In this document: in pieces, positions 32,225 through 45,800 of the stretch | Layout of the letters: every line of letters begins with the position of its first letter | Position numbering within the stretch: position 1 is the stretch's first letter | Origin: Amyelois transitella | Taxonomy: Eukaryota; Arthropoda; Insecta; Lepidoptera; Pyralidae | Assembly (NCBI RefSeq): GCF_032362555.1 | Contig: NC_083524.1 | Location: forward strand, 2,218,001-2,282,000 | DNA: 64,000 nucleotides | Reading direction: 5' to 3' | Translations under genes and position numbers: made by a program | The notes under the pieces: model-generated | What the model was told of the DNA's origin: nothing | The model's database searches: none | What the model saw: the letters and a program-made list of their open reading frames with translations, nothing else

Positions 32225-32475
32225 GGTGCCGTGTGGTTCCCGGCACGAATGGAAAAGGAATAAGACCACTCCATGTTTTTCCCATGGATGTCGTAAAAGG
32301 CGACTACGGGATACGCTTTTAAACCTGGTATTCTTCTTTTAGGCGATGGGCTAGCAACCTGTCACAATTTGAATATTAATTCTATCATTAAGCCAAATAG
32401 CTGAACGTGGCCTATCAGTCCTTTCAAATTGTTGGCCCTGTCTACCCCGCAAGGGATATATATATGATCATGTGT
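32225..32475 (+). mobile_element. SINE-like element A
   Basis: Tail expanded to a TG microsatellite (about 32,470-32,488). A tail remnant at 32,030-32,073 ends beside the first coding exon's donor. Confidence 0.82.
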
Positions 32476-33091
32476 GTGTGTGTGTGTATTATAAAAATAT
32501 TATGCTGTATTTTCTACAAACTCAGGCAGGCGAAGCAAAGGGCAAAAATATAGCGCAAAATAGTTTTTAAATAACAGTTTATTTATTTTTCATAATAGAG
32601 GAAATACAACATATACATATTGTATGTTCAATAATATAAGTGCACTGTTTTGAGTGCTAGTTTCTAGCGCTTTAGAATAATGCCACTCTTCATCTTACCG
32701 ATGGATGTCGTAAAAGACGACCAAGGGAAACGCTAATAAAAGATAAGAGATTTTTATTGTAGGCGATTGCGTTGGGGTCCTATCTACTTTTATAAAATTC
32801 ATATAGTATAAGAAGCCAACTTGTGTGTAGGTAACACATTTATTTGTAACATGTTTGCGAAGACAATTAAAATGATTTGCATTAACTTAATTTAGGTGGG
32901 TAGGTTGGTATCTACATACATATGTATATACCTCTTACACCACAGGTCATCGGTTGAAATCGATTTAATTTGAAATGATAATGTGGTTACCTAATTTCGT
33001 ATTAAACATATAATGGCACTATATAGGTACATACATACATTACCTATCTATTATAATCTAGTTTTTTCTATATTTATTAAAAAAATAAGTA

Positions 33092-34226
33092 GGGTAATTG
33101 CGCTGGTTTGGCGTCCAGTTCTACTTTTCGTCCATTTCACTTTTAAACGCATATAAAAAGAATAACACACCTATGCACGCATGTTGCAACTTGTCACGAT
33201 CCTTCATACTTAAGCAACAGTTCTAACAACCACAAAATCCAATTTGTCAAGTGAAAACTTCGAAAAAATTAAACACAGTGGCCGGCATGTGTTCGTGTTG
33301 CGTAGACGTCATTGCCGATACAAAAAAAATAGCTGGTGCAGGAACACTCCGTGGTGGGTTTTATGACTATTTCACATAGATTGGGTAATATTTTGGCATG
33401 TAAGGATATTTAAGAGTATAACTAACATTATGTTCAGGTTATTTTACAATGTTTTTGTAGTAATCTTAGTAAAAGTTTGCGGACGAATACTGACATGCCT
33501 ATTTTACCAATTATTTGGTATCCGTCCACGTGGACGGCAACTAAAACAGCAAGCTAAATATTTGGAATGTTCATTTTACTTTTTCAGACCTATAAAAAAA
33601 TATGTGTTTTCTTTAGATATGAACTTTATTGGCTATTTGACAAGATATTTAGTTAACGTCCAATAGTTTCTCGGTATTGCTTGTTTAAAAAAATGTTTAA
33701 ATGGCATGGACGAAAACTAAACAGCAATTTTTTTTGTATTAGTTTTCGTCCATAATAGTGTGGAATCTACTTCTAACACATTTTCTTGTTAATTCGTACA
33801 GGTTTTTCTAGTAGGTACTAAACTATGAAATTAATTGTTATAGATGGATTCGGGGAAATAAAAAAAGCATGAAATCTACTGCTGAAGAATAAATATTTTT
33901 GTTGATTAAATAATAGATTATAAAGACAGTTTTTATTTAACATTGCATTTTTACTCTTTTTTACATACTGGACGGAAACTAGATCACACCAGGGCGAAAA
34001 CCAAATTTTTTGGACGAAAACTAGTGAAATCTGCCATTTAACATTTAATTATTTATATAAAAAACAATGTAGTTATAATTAAAAGTTTCTTTATTTTTAT
34101 CAAAAATAGACTATATGAGGTATTTAAACAAATATGAGCTATTTTAATTAGGATACTTTATCATATTATTTTTACGTCTGAAAGCTAGCAACTCCGCTAA
34201 TTGGACGAAAACCAGCGCAATCACCC
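33092..34226. mobile_element. Non-autonomous DNA transposon with TA target site
   Basis: Begins GGGTAATTGCGCTGGTTT and ends with its inverse (AAACCAGCGCAATCACCC), flanked by TA. The interior is AT-rich and repeats GGACGAAAACTAG-like motifs on both strands at 33,120, 33,525, 33,705, 33,745, 33,965, 34,010 and 34,205. A 78-codon ORF (33430-33666) shows no known domain. Confidence 0.7.
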
Positions 34227-34301
34227 TACCTATAATTTTTTTATTCAATTTCATAATGTCCCATTTTACTTATATTATTATACGTCTTATATATTATTAT
34301 A

Positions 34302-34440
34302 GTCACGTCTATATCCCTTTCAGGGTAGACAGAGTCAAGAGTCTTGAGAAGACTGATATTCCACGTTCAGCTTTTTGGCACGAGAATAAAAATGAGATTC
34401 GAATAGTGACATGTTGCTAGCTCATCGCCTATACAAGAAT
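34302..34440 (-). mobile_element. SINE-like element A, partial
   Basis: Tail-proximal half only. Another short piece lies at 35,684-35,760. Confidence 0.7.
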
Positions 34441-34703
34441 GTTTTTAAATTTGAAATTCGCGCCAATTCTTTATAAAATATCTGGGTACCTACTATAATT
34501 ATATCATTTAAAAATTCCGATTCTGACTGTGTACGTTTACATGTATATTATTATACATAATGTAATGCTTAATCAGAAAAAAAACACTCACACAAATTGT
34601 TCCGTATAGGGGCATTATTCTTGACAACAAAACAATTATACCTACTTACAAAAAAAATATACTGTCTCATAAATAATAGATCAATAAATAAATAGACACT
34701 CAC

Positions 34704-34870
34704 CAAGGTATTTAAACAAGAGTATTCACTAGTTCACATCATACTTTTTGTATCCACAAACTTAATACTATTTAACACAATCCACTGCGCGCTGACACAG
34801 CGTACCTACACGCAGAATTAAATAAACTTACTAAATGTAAATTGATATCGTTTTCGTTCGCCGGCCGGTG
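34704..34870 (-). other. Possible non-coding first exon of the TMEM53-like gene
   Basis: On the minus strand a strong donor (CTTG, then GTGAGT at 34,703-34,698) follows an unrepeated stretch. It would splice to the acceptor at 32,177, 23 bp before the ATG. The upper boundary is arbitrary; GC-rich, promoter-like sequence lies at about 34,860-34,920. The donor is seen; its joining to the gene is inferred. Confidence 0.4.
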
Positions 34871-35959
34871 TCTCGGGGCGCAGGCGCAGGGCGTTTAGTA
34901 CACGCGAACTCAGTCGGGCTTTGACCAGTGCCGTATCTACCATATTACAAATCAGGGCGAAGTCCCTTTGACACCCCATAAACATAAATTACGCTACGCA
35001 CCCTTTTCTATGAAAGAGAGGTGTTATAAGTTTGAAGTGTCTGAGTTATAGCTCACGAACGGATGATGCGATTTTAATTTAGTTTTTTTTTTATATTCAA
35101 GACGCAACGGTTCACTAAAAGTAGATATTTATTTCTGTTCTTCCATATTCGCTTAAGACATACCTAAATATGCGTAAATTCCCATAACAAAGAGAATATT
35201 ATCACTACGTACCATAGGAACATTCGTAATTTAGATATTATTAATGTGTACATAATACAAATTTGAGCTTAAAAACCATATTGTAACATAATAACCGTGC
35301 ACCACCCAAACAACAGTGTGGCGCCCCTCAGTACGTGGGAGCCCTAAGCATCGTGTAGGGCTTCGGCCGGCGTCTCGTGTGTATATTGGGGTCACACTCA
35401 GCTGGGGACCGATTACGCATATTTGTCTCGCGTCCTTTCTAAAAGGTACAATGCGCCATTAGATTCACACATACAGAAACAATGTTTTTTTACATTCATG
35501 ATTGTTTAACCTTTGAGTTGCCGAATTCGCGATTCGATTTACACTGGCATCTGCCGCGGGAAATCAATTTTTCGAGCGAGAAAGGAGTATTTCCAAACTT
35601 ATAGTAATGCATTTAATACTCAAAATAAAAACGTGGCCGGTTGGGCGTGCGCTGATCAGTCAGAGCTTAGGCAGCTAAGAAGTTACATACATACATACAT
35701 ATGGTCACGTCTATATCCCTTGCGTGGTAGACAGGGCCAACAGTTTGAAAGGACTTTAGAACCGGACAGAAGAATTAAGATTAAGAAGTTAACATTCGTA
35801 ATGCCATTATCTCTGCATACTTCCTTCGCTTCATCCACATTCATAACTCTCTTCATGCAAGCTGGGCGGTTTCGTTTTACTTACCTAGATTTTGTTTAAT
35901 GAAATTTCAGGTACGTAGAGGTATTTCTCACAGGAATAAATAAAAAATATAGTTTAAAA

Positions 35960-38900
35960 ATCTCTTTATTTGATGTAATGCGATGCATCGATAAACTGTT
36001 GTTTACATCTACTGCACACATCGTCCATACTTTTTATTGCACGGTACAACATTCATGGAAAGCAAACTTTATATATTAGATTTTATTAAGCAAAGCGACA
36101 GTGAACCTTTGCGTTTTCATATTATTTTATGTAGGTGTGTATGTAACATTGTATCCCTGATTTTAAAGCTTGTTAACACTTGCAATAATTACAGAATATC
36201 TCACAGCATATAGTATCCCCAACACCAAGGCTACTTTTGCATAAGTATATCCACCGATCCCTCTTACATATTGTTATGACAAATTGACCTTGAAAACATG
36301 AATGATTTCTCTTACTGACCAGTAATTATTGGATGCCTAAATAAATGTACTATCAAAGTCTAAAGTCCATGTAAGTCCTACTTTAAATATGTGTGTATCA
36401 ACGTAAAGACATTATTTATTAGAGCTTTTTTTTGTATATGTATATAGACTTTTCCAATAGATCTTACATAAAGGAAAAATCAAACACATTGTATAAATAA
36501 TAAGGGTTTTTCAAAATGTCAGCACTTGATGCATCAGTATTCAGATGCAATGCAGTATTGCTATTGGTAAAAAATAACACAACGCTTTTAAGATAATATT
36601 TGTTAACAAACAAGTCAAACTAAGTAAAAGTTTTTAAAAATGACAACAATTTGTCAGAGACATGACCTCATGTCAAAAAACGCCATCTGGTGGTTGGGAC
36701 ATCCATACACACGCTATCCCGCAAGGGATATAGTTACGACGGGATAGATAGAACCAACAGTCTTGAAAAACTGAAAGGCCACGCTCAGGTGTTTGGCTGA
36801 ACGATACAATTATTAAATTTATTATTAATAATTTAATTTGTTATTATTTCTATCTGGGATTGGTGGCTTTGCGTCAAACATTCCTCGTGACGCAAAAGTA
36901 CTATACTTACTTATATTAAGTCCTTAAAATATAACTTGATCTCGTAGGTGGGTAAAAGAAATACCATAAAATGGGTATACATCCAACATCTGTCACAGAG
37001 ATCAAGTTGTACTTTACGGACTTTAAGTCTATTCAATTCTCTATTTTTATCCATTTTCAACAAGTGATGTTAAAGGTTCTTTCAATTCTCTCTTTCGATA
37101 ACTAGTGAGGAATTGCCAATATTGCAAGACATAGTAACACTTATGTTTCATTACTAAGAGGCTGATCTACTAATTTGGGGGGGGGGGGGTCGATGAAAGG
37201 TACACAAACTATACATTACACCGGAGCGGAGGTGTGGATGAAATTATTTTTGTAATGAGGAGACTTTTCATTCTTGCGACGATTCGTGAACAGAAAATTA
37301 GGAGAACATTCAGTCGTTACTATTTGAATCTCAATTCCATTATAAAGCCATACTACTGAACGCGAGTTTCGGTATTTTCAAGACTGTTGGCTCTGTCCTC
37401 CCCGCAAGGGATATAGACGTGATATTATATATGTATGCATTCAGTCGACGAATTATGTCGGTTAAACTGCATGTAGGTCAAATGACCATCGGAAAACAGT
37501 TTATGACTCGAGGGAACCAACCAAGCCCCCCTAAATATGAAATCAGCCTCATGTACAAAGTTACCAAAAGTGCAATTAGGTATATCTTGAACTATTACAG
37601 CACTGAGTGCGTTTTGGCACGAATAATCTTTATAGCGCACCTTCCACGTCTTCACAAGTCGAACATTTTAACATTGTGATGAAATAAGAAACATTTTGCC
37701 TTCAGTCCAAATCCGACATATAAACATAGTGATAAACCTGTGTAGATTAAATAAACTTTTTATTGGTAGTTTTTGTAACACATACATGTGTGATTTCGCA
37801 ATAGATACGTGAATTTATAGTTGAATGGTGTAATTATCAAAGAGAAAATCTACTCATTTCACTTAGACACGATTTCGATAAAGTTGCCTAAGTAGGTATA
37901 GGTAACATAATTGAAAATGATGTGCTGAAATTTGATAATCATTTCAATATACATACATACAAGTGAAACCTTTTATTTGTACGTTTTACAGTTACTTAGA
38001 AACAACTGAATGAAAAATTCACAGTTTTATAGTCGGGTGGTCCAACTTAAAAAATGTTGCATACGAGTATTATTACATCTTAACGTGTCACTTAGAATTT
38101 CATTAAATGTTGATATGAAAAAAAAATGTTCGACCGGCAGTAGTAACATTCGCTAGGTCTCCGCTCGCGGCTTCTGGCCGTTATTTACAAAGAACCGCGA
38201 GGGCAGCACAATGATATGTCAACACAAAATTAGTATTTACAAAAAACGTACAAAATCAATGAGTATATAATATGTAACAATTAGAGGATTTTCAGCACAA
38301 TGACATTATGTAAAGTAAAATTTACCTATAACGTTTTTTATTTTTATAAATCATATTTTAAACTACGACTGTTTAAGCGTATCTTATGAAAAGATGAACA
38401 GAATTTTATCATCGTTATCGTCAGCATTGCAGACATAGATCTATTGAAACTTGATATTTTAAAATTCGCTTTCTCAAGAATGTTGTAGATTGAAATTATC
38501 CTGAAAAAGAGATTCTCATAAAAGGTATAACATATTAATATCTTGTCGTTCACCAATTTCTTAATTATATGTATGTATTGAATATTGTGCCAAAAATCCC
38601 AATACACTAGTGCGAGCCCAGGGTGAGCCAGGCTCGAACGAGATTCCGTAATAAAAATAATATCTTCCATATAAGAATATAAATGTATATTTAGAACTAA
38701 ACACGTACGCGCTAAGGCCAGGCTAACAAAACATACCAACGTTTTGTGTAACTATAACAACGAGAAATTATAAATTTAACATTAGCGGATATACACGATT
38801 ATTTACTAGTCGTCGAGCCCGTTGCAAGTTAGCCTACGTCAAAATTATCTTGATGGACGATCACGATGTTATCGTATGTTGTAGGATTTTTTACAATGGG

Positions 38901-41044
38901 CTCTTTGCCTATACGCACGCGAAGTCATTAAATAGTTACAATATACGCCTACATTACAATATAAATCCGAATATAAAAATCATACAAGCGTTACATAAAC
39001 GGAAATACAATAATGGAACAGAAGTCTTTACACAACAATTAAGATAAAATATTTACAAATATCCAACATAACAATATTTTAACACTATTTTGTAGATAAT
39101 ATTACATGTGATCGGTATAGGTAGAGTATATTAGTTAAAATTAATGCTTAGCAGGAATTATCTAGAGTTAATAATACCATCCAAAATGCCTAAAATGCAA
39201 CATAAAACAAATTCACCTGGTTTTCAAAATTAAATTTTATAAAAGCAGAATAAGAATTACTTTTTTAAAAAAAAAGAACAAGGCGGTTGCGGCCATACTG
39301 GCGCTAATAAAATTCCGCTTTAGTTGAAATAACGTTTTAAACTCCTTTTTAAATAAAAATAAAAAGTTATGCTCTGCCAACAAATTATACTCGGCTGGAA
39401 ACTAAAAAGTCGGTTCACTGTGGTATTATCAACTACTGTATTATACAAAAATCTGTTAAATGTACCATTCCGATACGGTTACCTTCGCTCGTGTATCATA
39501 TGGCAGTAAAAGCTATTCGTATACTACATATTTTCATAACAAATTTATGTATTTAAATAATTTGTAACGAAAATCCAATCCTATATTTCACATGACAATG
39601 TTAATTCCTGAACATAATATTTCTAAATTACGTAAGAATCGTTTGAATGAAAGGTAATAAATACTCAATACCTATTACGACCCACCTTTGAAAATTAGCC
39701 TAAGATATAAATATGCTATCGGTACAGGCTACCGATGGTTACTGGAGATCTTAAGTAAATGTCAAGTTCACTCAATCAAGTCCCGTTAAGCGTCAATAAG
39801 TCGTAACTTCAATACAGGTGAACAAATGATGGGCATTACATAATTTCTTTAAACTACCTCTATAACTTCTGTGCTTCGGAAGTCGAGTTTAAGTCGTCAA
39901 TACACCTGAAAAATCTAACATAATCTGTTTAAAAACAAATGCAGAATTGGCAGCGCCGTACACACCGCAGTCGGCGCATTTGAATAATTTAACATGAAGT
40001 TGTTTGCCATATAGCACACTCACCCGAAGTACCCCTGAACAAAAGCTTTAAGCACGGCGGCCTTTATACAATCGTCATATTTCCTCTTGTGTTTCTTTCG
40101 AGTATGTCCCTGGGGAGAGTCCCGGGTTTTATGACCACAATCCAGGAGTGGAAATATAGGAATAACTTGCAATAAGTGCGCTTTTACACAGTTTATTAAA
40201 CCGGGATTTTTTCCCCAAATTTAGGTAGATTATGAGGGAAATTATAATTGTGGAATTTATTGCATTATATCTATTCCTAGTCTCATTAAAGTCCAAAAAG
40301 CTATATCTGATCTTCGCAAACGTTGGCGTATGACTTTCATTCCTTCTTGCTCTAACTCAGAGTTTAACCAAAGCGAAAAGGAGACAAGATATATGTCAAC
40401 ATAAATTAACCCTCAGTTTAAAAAACACGTATTTACTTTAAAATCACAATGAATATCTTATCATTGACAAATAAATAAAACAATGTTAATCGCATTTGTG
40501 ACATGTCAGATCAGTCCTTTATCAATGTTTTTTTCTGTCGTTTTTTGCTAATTCAAAACTGCAGGTTATCTATGGTCTTTTAACTTTGTTTTTGTCTATG
40601 AAGACTAATTTTTTATTTCTTCGCACGGGAATTCAAAATTTTTTGCTCACAATTAGTTGAACGCGCTCTTAATATCCAAATAGAATCCTAAATCATTCTA
40701 TGTCTCTTAGAAACAAGGAGAAAATTAATTCAAGATTAAACTTTCATGAAGTTTGAGTCAAAGCAAGTATAAGTATATATAATATACATATTGAATGGTC
40801 ACAATATTTGTAACTGCGGTACATTCCGGAAGTAAGGACCTTCAAGAGGAAGGTAAACATTCGTCGCACAAAAAGGACGTCACATTATCTTATTATCGAA
40901 CTATGAAGATAAACGTCGTCAACTAAAACGATTAGTCGTTATATGAGCGAATATAATCCTTATTTCCCGACAATCTACAACGTAAATTAAGTTATATATA
41001 CAGTATCGATTAAGATTTTTGGTTTGAAAGTTTATTTTATAATT
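35960..41044 (-). other. Repeat-poor AT-rich region; candidate long 3' UTR of Sbf
   Basis: No credible coding exon is seen for 5 kb. Repeats are scarce compared with the rest of the window: short SINE-like pieces at about 36,700-36,810 and 37,315-37,435. On the minus strand AATAAA occurs just after the Sbf stop (about 41,030) and again near 35,965, so either a short or a very long 3' UTR is possible. A run of about a dozen G lies at 37,178-37,190. Confidence 0.35.
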
Positions 41045-42898
41045 TCACTGTAGACACGCCTGAAGTTTCTCGATCCACTCCTGCGCAGCGTTAGCGTCAC
41101 TCGCGCAGAAATTATACGTGCGTCGACTCGTGCGCAACTGAAAGAGATACAAACATATTCTCATTTATTTAACTGCTATGTTGGTCGGGTAGTGGAGAGA
41201 AAAAAACATAGTATATATGTGCCGGCTGTTTATCTTCCCATGCAATTGTACAAGACAACTAAGGGAAAAGCTAATAATCCTGGGATTCTTATTTTAGGTG
41301 TGAGAACATGTGGCCCAAGTACTTTTGAATATGATCTCTCCATATTTTCCCCATGGATGTCGTAAAAGGCGACCAAAGGCTAATAGATTTGGGAATCTTC
41401 TTGTAGGCGATGGGCTAGCAAGCTGTCACTATTTGAATCTGAATTCCATCATTAAACCATACAGCTTAAAGTCTGCTATGTGTATGTATATATGTATGTT
41501 TTTAGCTTAGTCTCATATTAATACAAAATTCACAATTAAGATGAGCGGTCTTAACAAGTACAGGTATCAAGAGATATGGCAACTCACATCAAAGAAAGAT
41601 TTCTCGTCGCATTTCTTGGGCGGCCCCGGGGCGGGCGGGGATTGGCTCACTGTTATCACTTCCCCTAAATCTGAAAGAGAAAAAGGAAATTTCATTACAA
41701 TATTGACCCTTAACTATATACATAATCATTGGGTTTGTCTTAATAGTATTTTTAACTCGTGCATAATATTTAATGCTATTATTACTCGTACATGGATTTG
41801 ATAAAAATATTTTTTTAACATACATACATATGGTCACGTCTATATCCCTTGCGGGGAAGACAGAGCCAAAAGTCTTAAAAAGACTGAATGGCCACGTTCA
41901 GCTATTTGGCTTAATGATAGAATTGAGATTCAAATATTATTAAATTGGAATTTAACCATTAATTTATAGAACAATCTGCTGGGTTAGAGACTTGAACTTT
42001 CTTTCGGGAGCACCATACTACATGCCTTTTTTTGTACATATAATTGTTTCCTTTTTTTGTCTTTTTGTTATGGTGTTTTGTGAATAAATTCTTTTTACTT
42101 TACTTTAGAGATTTCTCGATGTTTCTCATTGTAAATTTTAACGAAACTTACCAATGAAACCTTTACAGTGCGAATCCTCCATAGCGTCGTAGTATCTCAG
42201 CTGATGTTTGATTGAATCCAACACGAACCATCTGTAAACAACAATGTTAGTTACAATTCTAAGTCTGACTAACCAATCAGTTTAGATGTTTTTAAATACG
42301 GTCAAATTACCACCTCCTCTTTTTTTTTAAGTCGGTTAAAACTAAGCATCTAAGTTTGAGCGAAAATTAACGTTAGCAATTGCTTAAGTTCAATAAAATA
42401 AAATAACAAAGCTGAGATGGTTCGGTCATGTGGAGAGGATGAATGAAAACAGGTTGACTAAGCAGATATACATGGAGAGTGTGGAGGGAAAGGTCGGAGT
42501 GGGAAGACCTAGACGAACGTATCTTGATCAAATTAAGGACGTCCTGGTAAAGGGTCAGGTCAAAAGTACCCGAAACCGCCGAGCTTGTATGAAGAGAGTT
42601 ATGAATGTGGATGAAGCAAAGGAAATATGCAGAGATCGTGGCAAGTGGAAGGAGGTAGTCTCTACCTACCCCTCCGGGAAAGAGGCGTGATTTTATGTAT
42701 GTATGTATGTATAACAAAGCTGCCTAAAAGCCTATCTTATTTTAAGTGAAAATAACTTCATCACGCCTGACCTCTGTTTCCACCCTTTGAGTAGAGCCCC
42801 TCTCTTGTACAGATGCCCTTCGTGGGTTCGATTCTCGGCGACGTTCGACGAGAACTGCTCGTAGTATTGTTGCGATGATGACTGTAATGTCGTCACAC
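41045..42898 (-). CDS. Sbf: Sbf exons: C-terminal PH domain and stop
   Basis: Exons 42898-42772, 42231-42152, 41670-41588 and 41137-41045. The PH domain is spread over all four: [42 protein letters not shown], and [20 protein letters not shown] ending in KLQACLQ and TGA. This arrangement and the C-terminal position match SBF1/SBF2. PH domains here bind phosphoinositides. A plus-strand RTE fragment and a SINE-like copy sit in the introns. Confidence 0.93.
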
Positions 42899-45800
42899 CT
42901 GTTAAGAAATATAACACAATCAATATACATTATGTAGTCTCTGCCTAACCCTCCGGTGAGCGGGGACTGACATATATAAATTTATATTATTTATAAAAAA
43001 AAGAAACTTTCTGACTATTGACCAAAACATAGCTGGTCTTAGTTAATGCAATGAAAAGAATAGATATATATTTGAATTGTGGCCACTTGTACCGATTTCT
43101 TTATAAGACTCCCAAAAAATTTCAAAAAATAAAATGCCGTTATCTGCCAAATCCCGGTTTTAAGTAAAACGTCAAAAACTGCGGTAAAAATTTAAACTGA
43201 TTCCATTCATCAATGACAACGCCTATTTATGACTTAAAGGTACCAAAAAGTCGTATATATAGATCGAAAGTGATTTTTTTTTCTTATTTTACTGGTAAAA
43301 AAGGTGTAAATCCTGATTTGCATACGGCATTTTAGTTATACCACGGCAGATGTATGTATGCATGTCTCACTGTTGGTCTGCGGCCGATGGTCCGCGGCCC
43401 GGTCCGCGGTGGGGGGCGCCTTGTACTTAGTGCACGGCAGCGAGAACTGATCCGCGCACCGCTCGTGGCACGCGGCGCCGCAGTCAACGCACCTAACGCC
43501 GTTCTGTTACATAACAAAATAATTATAGATAGATCTTCATTGTACCATAAGAAAAAGAATAACAGAAAAAACACCATTCGATGTTACGATCTTTTAATCC
43601 ACGTTCGTAGTTGATCTTTGGTAACCAGATTCGACTATGTTTACTACACAATGGCTATAAGATAATGGAGAAATAACTGGACAGTAGACAATTACAATAG
43701 GAGTTTGGAGCGTCAGCCTGCTGGCTGCTGACACTGCCTTTTTGAATCATAGTAAAAAGGTACACTGCAGACTTCTCTCTACAGAGGTGAGGATATAACC
43801 GGGACGAAAATGAAGGCCGTAGAAGTATTTTTCAACTGCAGTGGGCGGAACAGGAGGCGGGCGCGGCGGGCTGCTCGCCTGCAGCACTCACCTGCAGCGG
43901 GCCCCACAGCAGGTCGCGGCAGTGGCGGCAGGAGGCGGGCTGATCGCCTGCTGCAGCACTCACCTGCAGCGGGCCCCACAGCAGGTCGCGGCAGTGGCGG
44001 CAGGAGTCGGGCGCGGCGGGCTGCTCGCCTGCAGCACTCACCTGCAGCGGGCCCCACAGCAGGTCGCGGCAGTGGCGGCAGGAGTCGGGCGCGGCGGGCT
44101 GCTCGCCTGCAGCACTCACCTGCAGCGGGCCCCACAGCAGGTCGCGGCAGTGGCGGCAGGAGGCGGGCTGATCGCCTGCTGCAGCACTCACCTGCAGCGG
44201 GCCCCACAGCAGGTCGCGGCAGTGGCGGCAGGAGTCGGGCGCGGCGGGCTGCTCGCCTGCAGCACTCACCTGCAGCGGGCCCCACAGCAGGTCGCGGCAG
44301 TGGCGGCAGGAGTCGGGCGCGGCGGGCTGCTTGCCGGCGCTCCAGCGGTGCTGCGGCGCGGCGGGCGGCGGCAGCGCGGCCAGCCGCCCGCGCACCAGCA
44401 GCTCCAGCGTGCAGCGCTTGTGCTGGGCCAGGCTGGCGCGCCGCACCACGCCCGACGACATCGACGCGTTGCGCTGGTAATAGAGGAAGAGATTGTAAAA
44501 ATGTAGGTAGTCATATAGATAGCCCCCGTAGTATGCAGGCGCGAAGCCATTTTTACGGGACAGATAAAAAAAGGGGCGACATGAGCGCCATATTACGAGG
44601 ACGCGAATAGCGCGAAATATTTTTGCTTTTTGTTGCAGGCAGAAGTAAATTTTGGACGTATCGCGAATTGGACATATCTCAAATTGAATCCATCGCGAAA
44701 TGGATATTTCACGCCTAAAGGCATGAAACCAATTTGTTTACAACACACACATTTATTTCATTCCATCAACACTTAGGTGCTGGACAGCTCCAGCTGCATC
44801 CATCTCACTCTCCACATCTACAAGTGTCTGAGCTTCAATTCTAATTATAGTATAAATGGATCACAATCCACAAGGAGTTAGAATCACTTTTCGCTGTTAT
44901 TTTATTGACTTATTTCCGAGGTTTCGTATCATATAAATTTTCTAATCCTCGGAAAATTCAGAACTTCCTCTATTAGTGCACCCCCAGACCACATAAGGAA
45001 CCTTCATGCCGAATTTCAAATCTCTAGACCCGATTGGTCAGCGAGGCAATTTAACAGTCAGTCAATGTGTTCTTATATATATTTAGACAACCAACTTGTA
45101 ACTCCAAGGTGTTTGGAAGTTCCAGCTGTTCCCATCTCACCCTCCACTTCTGCGGCAGGTGCTCCAGGTCCAGTTTCAACAGAATTTTTTACTTGAATGA
45201 ATAAACACGTCAAAATTTGAAGACTTATATAATACCACAAACCAACCTGTAATTCTTAGGTGTTTGGAAGTTCCAGCTGTTCCCATCTCACTCTCTTCTT
45301 CTGCGGCAGGTGCTCAAGCTCCAGTTTCAACAGAATTTTTTTACTTGAATGGCTATTAACACGTCTAAATTTGAAGACTTATATAATAACACAAACCAAC
45401 CTGTAATTCCAAGGTGTTTGGAAGTTCCAGCTGTTCCCATCTCACTCTCTTCTTCTGCGGCAGGTGCTCAAGCTCCAGTTTCAACAGAATTTTTTTACTT
45501 GAATGGCTATTAACACGTCTAAATTTGAAGACTTATATAATAACACAAACCAACCTGTAATTCCAAGGTGTTTGGAAGTTCCAGCTGTTCCCATCTCACC
45601 CTCCACTTCTGCGGCAGGTGCCCCAGCTCCAGCTCCAGCTGTCGGATCCGCTCCAGAAGTCCCGTGAACGCGTCCGGCATCGTCCGGGATATACTATCAT
45701 ATCTGTTAGGATGAGAACAAATATCATCAATGTATACTAAAATAATGTGCCGTGTGGTCCCCGGCACCAATAGAAAAAATAATAGGATCAAACCAGCTCT

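Noticed and set aside
32084..32269. Alternative frame through the TMEM53-like first exon
   Set aside because: It reads through the acceptor into a SINE-like copy; the chosen ATG frame joins the next exon in phase.
35513..35899. 128-codon plus-strand ORF
   Set aside because: Runs through SINE-like element A and an RTE tip; no conserved segment.
37178..37190. Poly-G run as a functional quadruplex
   Set aside because: A single mononucleotide run at low complexity; may be a sequencing or slippage feature and no further G-tracts are nearby.
38344..38739. 131-codon minus-strand ORF in the repeat-poor region
   Set aside because: Composition is that of random AT-rich sequence, with no domain and no splice partners.
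43870..44330. CRISPR-like or other spaced repeat array
   Set aside because: Units are contiguous tandem copies of coding sequence with no unique spacers, in a eukaryotic gene.
43810..44610. Long plus-strand ORFs (over 200 codons, Arg/Ala/Gly-rich) over the C1 region
   Set aside because: They are antisense shadows of the GC-rich tandem array; the minus frame has conserved C1 residues and splice sites.
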